Assembly (NCBI GenBank): GCA_946480695.1
Contig: CAMLKG010000021.1
Location: 1 to 64,000, forward strand
Direction: 5' to 3'
Source of the DNA: an uncultured Cellvibrio sp.
GTDB taxonomy: Bacteria; Pseudomonadota; Gammaproteobacteria; Pseudomonadales; Cellvibrionaceae
Length of the DNA: 64,000 nt
Shown here: positions 7,038 through 15,376 of the stretch, piece by piece
How the letters are laid out: every line of letters starts with the position of its first letter
How positions within the stretch are numbered: the first letter of the stretch is position 1
The notes under the pieces: generated by a model
Told to the model about the DNA's origin: nothing
The model's input: only the letters and a program-made list of their open reading frames with translations
Databases searched by the model: none
Translations under genes and position numbers: made by a program

Positions 7038-9261
7038 GGCTCACCTCCAATATGCCGTCGTCCTTAACCATTGAGGTGGCTGTAGTTCTGGCTGAAAAAT
7101 GTTGGTTTGTGGTTGAAGGATTTTGATCTTGTCGCACAGGGGGTACATCCTGGTAGCTGTGCAGTTGCGCGTAATAACCTTGTTGGCAAATTAATTCACT
7201 ATGCGAACCCTGCTCAACAATATGGCCCTTATTCATTACGATAATGCGGTTGCAAATACGCACGGTGCTTAGGCGGTGGGCAATGATAAAGACCGTGCGG
7301 CCTTTACAGATTTGCGCCATGTTGTCCTGGATGATGCGTTCGGATTCGTAATCGAGCGCACTGGTGGCTTCATCGAAAATCAGGATTTTGGGATTGGTGA
7401 GTAACGCGCGGGCAATTGCCAACCGCTGGCGTTGGCCACCGGAAAGGTTACTGCCCTGCTCGCCTACCAGGGTGTCGTAAGCTTCCGGTAAATCCACAAT
7501 AAATTCATGGGCACCGGCCAGTTTGGCAACGGCCACAACCTGTTCCATGGTGGCGGCGGGGTTGGTCAGGGCAATGTTTTCACGCACGGTTTGGTTAAAG
7601 AGGAAGTTTTCTTGCAGTACCACACCGATGTTGCGCCTGAGCCAGGCGGTATCCACCATGGCAAGGTCTACGCCATCCACCATCACCCTGCCCGCTTCCG
7701 GTATATACAAGCGCTGGATTAATTTGGTGAGCGTGCTTTTGCCCGAACCGGAGCGACCGACAATGCCGATGATTTCCCCAGGTTGAACCTGCAAATTAAA
7801 TTGATCAAGAATGACGGGGCCATCGTGGCGATAACGGAAACGCACATGTTCAAAATTTACTTGCCCGCTGATGGATGGCAGTGTGGAGCGATTGGGGTTG
7901 TAACCCGGTTCGCGCGGGGTATTTAAAATATCGCCCAGGCGTTCGATGGAAATACCGGCTTGCTGGAAGTCTTGCCAGAGCTGGACGAGTTTCAGGATCG
8001 GGCCGCTCACGCGACCGGCGAGCATGTTGAAGGCAATCAATTCACCCACGGTGAGTTCACCGGCAATCACCAAATGGGCGCCCCACCAGATAATGCCCAG
8101 GGTCATTAATTTATTGATCAAACCCGCAATTTGGTTGGCCACATTGCCAAGGTTTTGGCTGCGGAAGGAGGCATTCACATAATTGGCGAGCTGGTCTTCC
8201 CACTTGCGTTGCATTTGCGGTTCCACCGCCATGGTTTTTACGGTTTGCACGCCGGTAACCGATTCGGTAAGGAAGGCGGTATTGGCGGCACCGTATTTGA
8301 ATTTTTCGTTCAAGCGATGGCGCAGGATGGGTGTGATAAATACTGAAAGGATGATGTAACAGGGAATCGTGGCGGCGACCACAAAAAATAACGTGGTGCT
8401 GTAGTACCACATCACCAGCAGGAAGACGATAGTGAAGCCCAGGTCCAGGATAAGCGTGAGCGCACTGCCGGTAATAAAATTGCGGATGGTATCCAACTCA
8501 TGCACACGCGCGACATTCTGCCCTACCTGACGCGCTTCAAAATAGGCCATGGGCAATGCCATCAAGTGATGGAACAAGCGCGAGCCCAATTCCACATCCA
8601 CGCGGCTGGTGGTGTGGGACATCACATAACTGCGGATACCGCCGAGCATTGCTTCAAAAATCGCAATCGCAAAGAAACCGAAGGCGATCACATCGAGCGT
8701 ACTGAAGCCGCGATGCACCAGCACTTTATCCATCACTACCTGAAACAACAACGGTGTAATCAGCGCAAACAATTGCAGGAAAAATGATGCGATGATGACT
8801 TCGCCAAACAATTTCCGGTATTTAACGAGCGAAGGAATAAACCAACTGATATCGAATTTTTGTTGCAGGCTTTCGCGCAGGCCCAACCGGCGTGCAAGGA
8901 AAATAATCTCGCCGGACCAGAGCGCGGAAAATTCATCCGCACTCAATGTTTTAGGTGTGGGTTCACGCAAGTCCTGCACCAAAACCTTAGTGGGCACACC
9001 CTCTTCCTCTGCCACCCGCGCAAGGATGATGTAATCTCCCGTCACCGTTTTAACGATGGCAGGCAAGCTGGACCCGATCAATTTTTGCAGCGGGAGTGTG
9101 AATGATTTCGCCCGAAAGGTTAGCGTTTTGGCGGCGCGAAGGATTTCAGTGTTGCCAAAAGGTTGGCCGGGAATAGCGAATTGGTGGGAAAGTTGGGTGG
9201 CATCAGCGGGGAGCTGGTGGAATCCTGCAAGTGCTACCAAGCACTGTAAACCTGTATCCAT
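7030..9261 (-). CDS. Type I secretion ABC transporter, HlyB/LapB-like (743 aa)
   Basis: This protein drives export of an unfolded substrate, probably an RTX protein. It starts with a C39-like domain (residues 1-130). The region DTGLQCLVAL has Thr where the protease cysteine would be, so the domain should bind but not cleave substrate, as in HlyB. Six membrane helices follow (about 160-440). The ATPase domain (about 475-710) has Walker A GRSGSGKST, signature LSGGQRQR, Walker B ILIFDEATSALD and the AHR histidine switch. It is first in an operon with the adaptor and a glycosyltransferase. The nearby RTX fragments suggest the former cargo, but no intact substrate gene is in view. Confidence 0.94.
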   Translation of the reverse strand: MDTGLQCLVALAGFHQLPADATQLSHQFAIPGQPFGNTEILRAAKTLTFRAKSFTLPLQKLIGSSLPAIVKTVTGDYIILARVAEEEGVPTKVLVQDLREPTPKTLSADEFSALWSGEIIFLARRLGLRESLQQKFDISWFIPSLVKYRKLFGEVIIASFFLQLFALITPLLFQVVMDKVLVHRGFSTLDVIAFGFFAIAIFEAMLGGIRSYVMSHTTSRVDVELGSRLFHHLMALPMAYFEARQVGQNVARVHELDTIRNFITGSALTLILDLGFTIVFLLVMWYYSTTLFFVVAATIPCYIILSVFITPILRHRLNEKFKYGAANTAFLTESVTGVQTVKTMAVEPQMQRKWEDQLANYVNASFRSQNLGNVANQIAGLINKLMTLGIIWWGAHLVIAGELTVGELIAFNMLAGRVSGPILKLVQLWQDFQQAGISIERLGDILNTPREPGYNPNRSTLPSISGQVNFEHVRFRYRHDGPVILDQFNLQVQPGEIIGIVGRSGSGKSTLTKLIQRLYIPEAGRVMVDGVDLAMVDTAWLRRNIGVVLQENFLFNQTVRENIALTNPAATMEQVVAVAKLAGAHEFIVDLPEAYDTLVGEQGSNLSGGQRQRLAIARALLTNPKILIFDEATSALDYESERIIQDNMAQICKGRTVFIIAHRLSTVRICNRIIVMNKGHIVEQGSHSELICQQGYYAQLHSYQDVPPVRQDQNPSTTNQHFSARTTATSMVKDDGILEVSHD

Positions 9262-9311
9262 GGTCTATCCATCTAATATAAACAAGAAATAACATTTGGA
9301 AATGAAGATAA

Positions 9312-9340
9312 AGCGGCGCAATTCTAAACAAAGCCGCCGC
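9312..9340 (-). terminator. Possible weak terminator after treS
   Basis: A GC-rich inverted repeat (GCGGCG paired with CGCCGC, 16-base loop) lies between the treS stop and the ABC transporter start and is followed on the minus strand by TTTATCTT. The stem is short and the T-tract broken, so termination may be partial. Confidence 0.35.
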
Positions 9341-9377
9341 ATACTTCAATTACATCCATGAAATCTGTTAATAATTG

Positions 9378-12300
9378 TTACGCCGGGCCTTTATTCAACT
9401 GCCCCAGTTTTTCCTCCAATTCCCGCAAATGTATTGGTAGCAAACTGGCATTTGCGGCGGTACGCAGGGACTGGTTGATTCGGTTTTCCAGGGATGCGTA
9501 TTGCAAGGTTAGCGCGATGCGTTCGGGATGTGACCACCATTGCGGCAAGGATTCGGTTGTCTCCTGGTAGGATTTATAAAACGCGGTTTTCACGCGGTGG
9601 CGATATAAAATAGCCAAGGCCTGGGCTTGTTCCATATCGGCGAGGGGGTCGGCATTACCGATATTACGCACTGCTGCTGTAGCGGCGTCATCAAACGATA
9701 ATAAAATATCGGCAACATCATTAAACGGCGTTGCCGGAGTACGTGAAGCTGCCCGCACCACAGCGGGCGCATCATCGAATTCACCGAAGAACGCATCTCC
9801 CCGTACCACCAGGATTTGCCCCAAATGTAAATTACCGTGGGTGCGTATTAATGGGCTTGAATGCAGTTGCGAAATAGTTGATTCGATGTGCTGCGCAATT
9901 GTGGGGACGTTTGTTTCAAAACGCGCTGCAAATTCACTAATTTCATGTTGGGGATGCAGCTTTAATAAACGAATTAATTCATTCATTCGATGGTTTATTC
10001 GTGTTGCCCAGGATATTAAGTCTTCGCTGTCTGCTTCCCTCATACCAAATCCAGGGCGCGCGGAAGGTTGCGCTAATATCCTGTGCATTTCGCCTAAGCG
10101 TTTCCCCATAACGCGTGCAAAATTTTCCAATTCCACCAACGCCGGGGCCTGTTCATTCATGCTGGAATAGCCCGCGGTCGTTTGATCGCGAAAGCCGCGC
10201 TCCAGGGTGTTTTGTGTCCATTGCCAGGCATCGCCCTGATCCGCCAGATATTCCTGCAACACTGCGAGGGTGGTGGAACCCTGCTGGTCTACGCGCTGCA
10301 TTTCACCGTAAATCCTCACCGCATTCGTGTATTGTTGTTCGTGGAGGTAATCGCTTAATTCCCCGAATGGATGTGGACCATAAATAAGGCTCCGCACAGG
10401 TTTGATTACCACCGCAGCGCCTACAATCACCAGCAAACTGTTTTGCTGGGAAACCATCTGGACATCATTTATTTGTGCTTCATTGATGGACGGCGCATCG
10501 GCTTTTAAGAAAAACTGGATTTCCGAATTTTCGTATTTATAAATGTGTTTTTGATAGAAACACCCTATTAACTTGCGATTGAATTCCGCCGCACTGAATG
10601 CGTCGGCCAATAAACCGGCAACGCGTTTTTGCCGTAGCCGCGCCAGGGTAAGTTGTTTGCTTAGGCTGCTGGCATGGTTTTCCGCGATAAATGCCAGCGC
10701 AAGGTGGTAGCGGGCGCTCGCTGTACCCCCGTTATGTATTTCCAATTCTGCGAATACATAAAGTTCCGCATCATTACCGAATGATAATGGATTATCCAAA
10801 CGGATATTTTCAGCCAGTCCGGGCCAATAATGGAACCAGCAGCGGTTTTGCAAATACACCGGCAGGCATTCATTTTCCAGCATGGTTTTTGCGGACGGTA
10901 AAAAAATTTCCAGCAGCGTTAATTTGATGATGATGGTGGGTAATTCCGGCATATTATCCACCGGCGTTACCGACCAGTTACGCATTTGTGATTCATCCAC
11001 CAACAAAAACCAGTAAAAACCATAGGGTGGCAAGGTCAATTGATAATTCAATTTGGTGATGGCAGGAAATAAGGTTCCACCAATCATTTCAATGGGAATT
11101 TTTCCAGCATAGGAAGCCAGGTCCAGCTCACCCGCTTGCGCAGCGCGCGACATGTTCGCCACACACAAAATAATTTCATTAGTGTCGTCAGCCTTATACT
11201 CCCGCAAGTAAGCAAGAATACGACGATTGGCCGGGAACAACATTTTTAACCCGCCGCGACCAAACGCTTTTTGTTGCTTGCGCACGGATAACATTCTGCG
11301 CGTCCAATTTAAAAGTGAATGCGCATCGCGCGCCTGGGCTTCAACATTAATCGCCTGGAAGCCGTAAAGCGGGTCCATGATTAACGGCAAGGTTAAGCCC
11401 GCCGGGTCCGCGCGTGAAAAACCGCCGTTGCGGTCATTACTCCATTGCATAGGGGTGCGAACACCGTGGCGGTCGCCCAAAAAAATATTGTCCCCCATTC
11501 CGATTTCATCGCCGTAATAAATGGTAGGGGTACCGGGCATGGACAATAACAGGCTCTTTAATAATTCGATGCGACGCCGGTCCCGCTCAACCAGCGGAGC
11601 CAGGCGACGGCGTATACCCAAATTAAGGCGCGCCCGTTTGTCATTGGCGTAATGGTTCCATAAATAATCGCGCTCCTGGTCGGTAACCATTTCCAGCGTT
11701 AACTCGTCGTGGTTGCGCAAAAAAATTGCCCATTGGCAGTTGTCCGGGATATCGGGCATCTGCCGCAAGATATCGATAATGGGGAAACGGTCTTCCTGTG
11801 CAATCGCCATATACATGCGCGGCATTAAGGGAAAATGGAATGCCATATGGCATTCGTCGCCGTGCCCAAAATATTGCTGGATATCTTCCGGCCATAAATT
11901 GGCTTCCGCCAGTAGCATGCGGTCGGGGTAATGCTCATCTAATTCAGCGCGGATTTTTTTGAGCACCGCGTGGGTCTCCGGTAAATTTTCATTCGCTGTT
12001 CCTTCGCGTTCAACCAGGTAGGGAATCGCATCCAGGCGCAAGCCATCCACCCCCATGTCAAACCAGAAACGCATAATTGACAACACTTCCTTCAAGACTT
12101 CCGGATTATCAAAATTCAGATCCGGCTGGTTTGAATAAAACCGGTGCCAAAAATATTGTTCCGCCACCGGGTCCCAGGTCCAATTGGAATTTTCCGTGTC
12201 GGAGAAAATAATGCGTGTACCTTCGTATTTTTGATTGGTATCAGACCACACATAAAATTCGCGGGCCTTTGAACCTTTTTTTGCGTGCCGCGCTTTTTGG

Positions 12301-12665
12301 AACCAGGGATGCTGGTCCGACGTGTGATTGATGACCAACTCGGTAATAATTCGCAACCCGCGTTTGTGCGCCTCCTGGATAAACTGGCGCACTTCGCCCA
12401 TGGTGCCGTAACTCGGCTCTATCGCGCGGTAGTCCGCAATGTCGTAACCATCATCGCGCATCGGGGATGGATAAAATGGCAACAACCAAATGGCATTGAC
12501 GCCAAGTTCAGCAATGTAATCCAATTTGGCAATTAAACCGGGGAAGTCCCCTACCCCGTCATTGTTGGAATCGAAATAGGATTTCACATGAACCTGATAG
12601 ATAACCGCGTCTTTGTACCAGGTAGGATCGTTTAGAAAAATAGTGCGATTATTTTTTTTGGCCAT
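9378..12665 (-). CDS. treS: Trehalose synthase fused to a maltokinase-like domain (1095 aa)
   Basis: Residues 1-560 are a GH13 trehalose synthase that interconverts maltose and trehalose. The nucleophile Asp212 lies in GLRLDAIPYL, the acid Glu254 in LLAEANLWPE and the third Asp320 in FLRNHDELT. Residues 620-1095 match the maltokinase (Pep2/Mak) half of fused TreS proteins, including HLGQIL and a DVADILLSFDDAA segment. In maltokinases the catalytic motif is HGDxHLGQ, followed by DFEGEP. Here they read HGNLHLGQ (Asn945) and GEFDDAP (Glu962), so both key Asp residues are changed and kinase activity is doubtful. The start ATG (12663-12665) has a GTGAGGTTAGG site. It stands across a 528-base region from the glycogen/trehalose gene set. 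Confidence 0.93.
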   Translation of the reverse strand: MAKKNNRTIFLNDPTWYKDAVIYQVHVKSYFDSNNDGVGDFPGLIAKLDYIAELGVNAIWLLPFYPSPMRDDGYDIADYRAIEPSYGTMGEVRQFIQEAHKRGLRIITELVINHTSDQHPWFQKARHAKKGSKAREFYVWSDTNQKYEGTRIIFSDTENSNWTWDPVAEQYFWHRFYSNQPDLNFDNPEVLKEVLSIMRFWFDMGVDGLRLDAIPYLVEREGTANENLPETHAVLKKIRAELDEHYPDRMLLAEANLWPEDIQQYFGHGDECHMAFHFPLMPRMYMAIAQEDRFPIIDILRQMPDIPDNCQWAIFLRNHDELTLEMVTDQERDYLWNHYANDKRARLNLGIRRRLAPLVERDRRRIELLKSLLLSMPGTPTIYYGDEIGMGDNIFLGDRHGVRTPMQWSNDRNGGFSRADPAGLTLPLIMDPLYGFQAINVEAQARDAHSLLNWTRRMLSVRKQQKAFGRGGLKMLFPANRRILAYLREYKADDTNEIILCVANMSRAAQAGELDLASYAGKIPIEMIGGTLFPAITKLNYQLTLPPYGFYWFLLVDESQMRNWSVTPVDNMPELPTIIIKLTLLEIFLPSAKTMLENECLPVYLQNRCWFHYWPGLAENIRLDNPLSFGNDAELYVFAELEIHNGGTASARYHLALAFIAENHASSLSKQLTLARLRQKRVAGLLADAFSAAEFNRKLIGCFYQKHIYKYENSEIQFFLKADAPSINEAQINDVQMVSQQNSLLVIVGAAVVIKPVRSLIYGPHPFGELSDYLHEQQYTNAVRIYGEMQRVDQQGSTTLAVLQEYLADQGDAWQWTQNTLERGFRDQTTAGYSSMNEQAPALVELENFARVMGKRLGEMHRILAQPSARPGFGMREADSEDLISWATRINHRMNELIRLLKLHPQHEISEFAARFETNVPTIAQHIESTISQLHSSPLIRTHGNLHLGQILVVRGDAFFGEFDDAPAVVRAASRTPATPFNDVADILLSFDDAATAAVRNIGNADPLADMEQAQALAILYRHRVKTAFYKSYQETTESLPQWWSHPERIALTLQYASLENRINQSLRTAANASLLPIHLRELEEKLGQLNKGPA

Positions 12666-12837
12666 TGCCTAACCTCACCTAGCCTTATGAAAAAAATACA
12701 CCTTATTAGTTTATTAACTAAGCATTCACACATTGGGAAATACGCTGCCATCCCTATCATTGTGCAATATACAGACCAGTAAATTTTCAGTGTTAACACA
12801 GCACCGCACCCATCAACCAAACGAAGCGCCACTGCTG

Positions 12838-12876
12838 TTTTTCCTTACTTTTTTTCCTTACCTCTGTTTTTCCTTA
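12838..12876. repeat. Three direct repeats of TTTTTCCTTA
   Basis: Exact ten-base copies occur at 12838-12847, 12851-12860 and 12867-12876, about 165-205 bases upstream of treS. The spacing (13 and 16 bases) is not an exact helical turn. It may be a multi-site operator or a simple pyrimidine-rich tract that happens to repeat. Confidence 0.45.
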
Positions 12877-13120
12877 ATAGTGTCGTTTGGAAAATCAATG
12901 TCTCCATGCAGGTTGCGCATTAGCAAACACCACCTGGCTATTTGAAATAATTACAATATCCGTTGCGGAAAATCTTTAATCGCGGAAAATTTGGAATTTT
13001 TTTTTATGAAAGGGATTTTTTCTATTTATCCGGTGCCCCAGAAATAACTGCTAAAAGCGGGACATTTAAATGCCCCTTCGCATTGGTAGCAGTCACAAGG
13101 AAACAAATCTGGCTTGATTG

Positions 13121-13151
13121 TTGCCTATAGCAAAATACAACAATTATAGGC
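13121..13151 (+). promoter_or_regulatory. Candidate promoter with overlapping dyad
   Basis: TTGCCT, an 18-base spacer and TATAGG resemble a sigma-70-type promoter 43 bases before the DUF4142 start codon. The two arms GCCTATA and TATAGGC form a perfect 7-base inverted repeat around a 15-base centre, so a repressor or activator could cover the promoter. Match quality is modest. Confidence 0.3.
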
Positions 13152-13193
13152 TCATGATTAGTAATTAATTTTTAACTACAGAGAGGAACCATC

Positions 13194-13742
13194 ATGAAAA
13201 ATATTAAGCACGTTATGGCACCATTGTTCGCATTTTTGTTAGGCGCCAGCAGCTTTTATGCAATGGCCGATGTGGATGTAGATGACTTTGTTGAGGAGGC
13301 ATCTGAAAAAAATATTGCTGAAATTGAAGCGGGAAAATTAGCATTGGAGAAATCCCAAACAGCATCGGTAAGGGCTTTTGCGCAAAAAATGATTAATGAC
13401 CATACCGCTAACAATACCGAGCTGCGCAGTATCGCTGCCAGTAAGAAAGTGGAATTGTCTGACGATGCTGCGCTGGCCAGCAAAGCCAAAGCCACACTCA
13501 TGAAACAACGTGACGGTGAATCGTTTGACGCAGCGTACGCCAATAACCAGGTTAAAGCGCACCGCGACGCCATTGAGTTTTATAAGAAGGCATCAAAATC
13601 CAAGGACACTGAAGTGCGCACCTTTGCGGTAGCCGCTTTGCCGAAATTGCAGCATCACCTGCAAGACGCCGAGACGCTGGTGAGCGAACTGGCAAAAAAT
13701 AGTGAAACCCTTGATAACACCGCTGATCGTAACGACGAGTAA
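13194..13742 (+). CDS. DUF4142 periplasmic stress-type protein (182 aa)
   Basis: A signal peptide (about residues 1-25, cleavage near AMA-DV) is followed by a mostly helical ferritin-like DUF4142 domain (about residues 28-165). It has the family pattern FVEEASEKNIAEIEAGKLAL and then FAQKMINDHTANNTEL. The usual length of the family is 160-190 residues. A GAGAGGAA site precedes the ATG. Members are periplasmic proteins often found with osmotic, desiccation or general stress genes; their biochemical role is not established. Context here (trehalose synthesis, MscS channel) agrees. A strong stem-loop follows the gene. Confidence 0.88.
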   Translation: MKNIKHVMAPLFAFLLGASSFYAMADVDVDDFVEEASEKNIAEIEAGKLALEKSQTASVRAFAQKMINDHTANNTELRSIAASKKVELSDDAALASKAKATLMKQRDGESFDAAYANNQVKAHRDAIEFYKKASKSKDTEVRTFAVAALPKLQHHLQDAETLVSELAKNSETLDNTADRNDE

Positions 13743-13769
13743 TTTGCCCGGCGTTGTGTGACGCACGCG

Positions 13770-13803
13770 CTATCCGAAAGATGCGTTGCTTTCTTTCGGA
13801 TAG
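13770..13803 (+). terminator. Perfect 11-base stem-loop after the DUF4142 gene
   Basis: CTATCCGAAAG and CTTTCGGATAG pair perfectly around a 12-base loop in the gap before the next co-directional gene. No T-run follows, so it is not a textbook intrinsic terminator. It may stabilise the upstream mRNA end or attenuate read-through. Confidence 0.4.
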
Positions 13804-13837
13804 CAATGGGTTGCTTATATTGATAAAGGAGGAACCT

Positions 13838-14215
13838 ATGCCTCGTTCTAGCGATAGCAAAGCAAAATACACCGACAAACAAAAACGCAAAGCGGAACAC
13901 ATAGAAGACAGTTACAAAGACAAAGGGGTTTCCAGCGGAAGGGCTGAGCAGATTGCCTGGGCAACAGTCAACAAACAATCCGGTGGCGGTGAAAAATCAG
14001 GATCGGGCGTTAAGAAATCCGAAGCGGCAAAACGCCAGGCGCGCCAGGACTCAGCGCATCGCGCGGCTGATCATCGCAAAAATAAAGGCGATCCCGATAC
14101 ATTGGAAGGACAAACCAAAACCCGATTGCTGGAAAAGGCGCGGCAGAAAAATATTTCCGGGCGTTCCACTATGAATAAACAGGAATTAATCCTGGCCTTG
14201 CGTAAGGCGTCTTAA
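13838..14215 (+). CDS. Small basic protein with Rho-N/SAP-like C-terminus (125 aa)
   Basis: A cytoplasmic, very hydrophilic, Lys/Arg-rich protein. The N-terminal half has KYTDKQKRKAEHIEDSY and AWATVNKQSGGG, typical of short proteins usually annotated as plasmid stabilisation or DUF7218-type. The last 35 residues (TKTRLLEKARQKNISGRS and following) form a predicted helix-extended-helix like the Rho N-terminal/SAP fold, which often contacts nucleic acid. The start ATG 13838-13840 is set by AAAGGAGGA seven bases upstream; a longer in-frame extension would run through the preceding stem-loop. Its exact role is unknown; relatives accompany stress genes. Confidence 0.8.
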   Translation: MPRSSDSKAKYTDKQKRKAEHIEDSYKDKGVSSGRAEQIAWATVNKQSGGGEKSGSGVKKSEAAKRQARQDSAHRAADHRKNKGDPDTLEGQTKTRLLEKARQKNISGRSTMNKQELILALRKAS

Positions 14216-14256
14216 ACCTGCAAGAAAACAGTTCTTTATTCGGGCGGATGTAGTCT

Positions 14257-15363
14257 ATGTTTAACGAATGGTTGGAACGGTATCCGGAGCTCACCTGGTT
14301 GGGCATTGCCATAGTCGTTTTTATTATCCTGGCGATAATTGCCCGAATCTTCAGTCGCATTATTGTTCGCGTTTTCAGTCCTTTTTCTTTTGCACGGGAT
14401 ATTTTGGAACGGATTCGAGACCCCATCCATTTACTGATTCCATTGATCGGTGTCCAAACCGTTGCGCGCTCAGCGCCCCAGGATGTGTGGGGGATTGGCG
14501 CTTTCAGCCACATTATCCTATTAGCCATCATTGCCACGGTAACCTGGCTGGGTTTGCGCGCCGTGGATGCCGTGCAGCAATTAATTTACAAACATAACCC
14601 AATTAATGTGAGCGACAATTTGCACGCGCGGCGCATCCAAACGCAAACCCGCGTGCTGGTCCATACATTGAGTTTTTTAGTGATTTTATTCGGCCTCGCC
14701 GCGATGTTGATGACTTTTCCGATTGCGCGGCAATTCGGTACGAGCATGTTGGCATCGGCAGGGGTCGCAGGCCTGGTGCTGGGCTTTGCCGCCAAGCCGG
14801 TATTGGGAAATTTGATTGCCGGTTTACAAATCGCCATTACCCAACCCATCCGCCTGGATGACGTTGTTATTGTCGCCGGTGAATGGGGGCGGATCGAGGA
14901 AATCACCGGTACCTATGTAGTGGTGCGTATCTGGGACGACCGCCGCCTGATCGTTCCCTTGCAGTGGTTTATCGAAAACCCATTCCAGAACTGGACGCGC
15001 AAAACTACCGAACTCTTGGGTTTCCTGTATTTGTGGCTGGATTATTCCGTGCCGATCGAGCCTATACGTGAAGAGGCAACGCGCCTTTGCAAGGAAGTTC
15101 CCGAGCTTTGGGATGGCAGGGTTTGCGGCGTGCAAATTACCGAGACGGATGACAGGAGCATCCAGGTGCGCGTGCTGATCAGTACCACCGACTCTTCCAA
15201 AAACTGGGATTTGCGCTGCTACCTGCGTGAAAACCTTATCAAGTTCATCACGAAAAATTATCCCGATTCATTGCCGCAAGTGCGTGCAACCCTGCGCGAG
15301 AAAGAACCACCTGCACCACAAGTGGAAGAACATCCGACCCCTGAACGTCAACCCCCGGTATAA
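14257..15363 (+). CDS. MscS-family mechanosensitive channel (368 aa)
   Basis: An inner-membrane channel that would open under membrane tension and release solutes during hypo-osmotic shock. Hydrophobic segments lie near residues 13-35, 60-100 and 130-185. The pore-lining helix is Gly/Ala-rich (SAGVAGLVLGFAAKPVLGNL), followed by the beta domain (LDDVVIVAGEWGRIEEI) and an alpha/beta C-terminal domain to about residue 345. A proline-rich tail ends the protein. It lies 41 bases after the Rho-N-like gene and 13 bases before glgA, so it may be co-transcribed with the trehalose/glycogen genes, which makes functional sense in osmotic stress. Confidence 0.92.
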   Translation: MFNEWLERYPELTWLGIAIVVFIILAIIARIFSRIIVRVFSPFSFARDILERIRDPIHLLIPLIGVQTVARSAPQDVWGIGAFSHIILLAIIATVTWLGLRAVDAVQQLIYKHNPINVSDNLHARRIQTQTRVLVHTLSFLVILFGLAAMLMTFPIARQFGTSMLASAGVAGLVLGFAAKPVLGNLIAGLQIAITQPIRLDDVVIVAGEWGRIEEITGTYVVVRIWDDRRLIVPLQWFIENPFQNWTRKTTELLGFLYLWLDYSVPIEPIREEATRLCKEVPELWDGRVCGVQITETDDRSIQVRVLISTTDSSKNWDLRCYLRENLIKFITKNYPDSLPQVRATLREKEPPAPQVEEHPTPERQPPV

Positions 15364-15376
15364 GAGACCCATTTTT

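Larger units (their letters stand above)
12666..13193. promoter_or_regulatory. Divergent regulatory region between treS and the DUF4142 gene
   Basis: No credible gene is present in these 528 bases. The region must hold promoters for treS (minus) and the stress genes (plus). Visible structure includes three direct copies of TTTTTCCTTA (12838-12876), a hairpin-like GGGACATTTAAATGCCCC (13059-13076), and a 7-base dyad GCCTATA/TATAGGC (13123-13151). The dyad overlaps a TTGCCT-18-TATAGG promoter-like pair ahead of the DUF4142 gene. Which of these work as promoters or operators cannot be told from the sequence alone. Confidence 0.5.
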
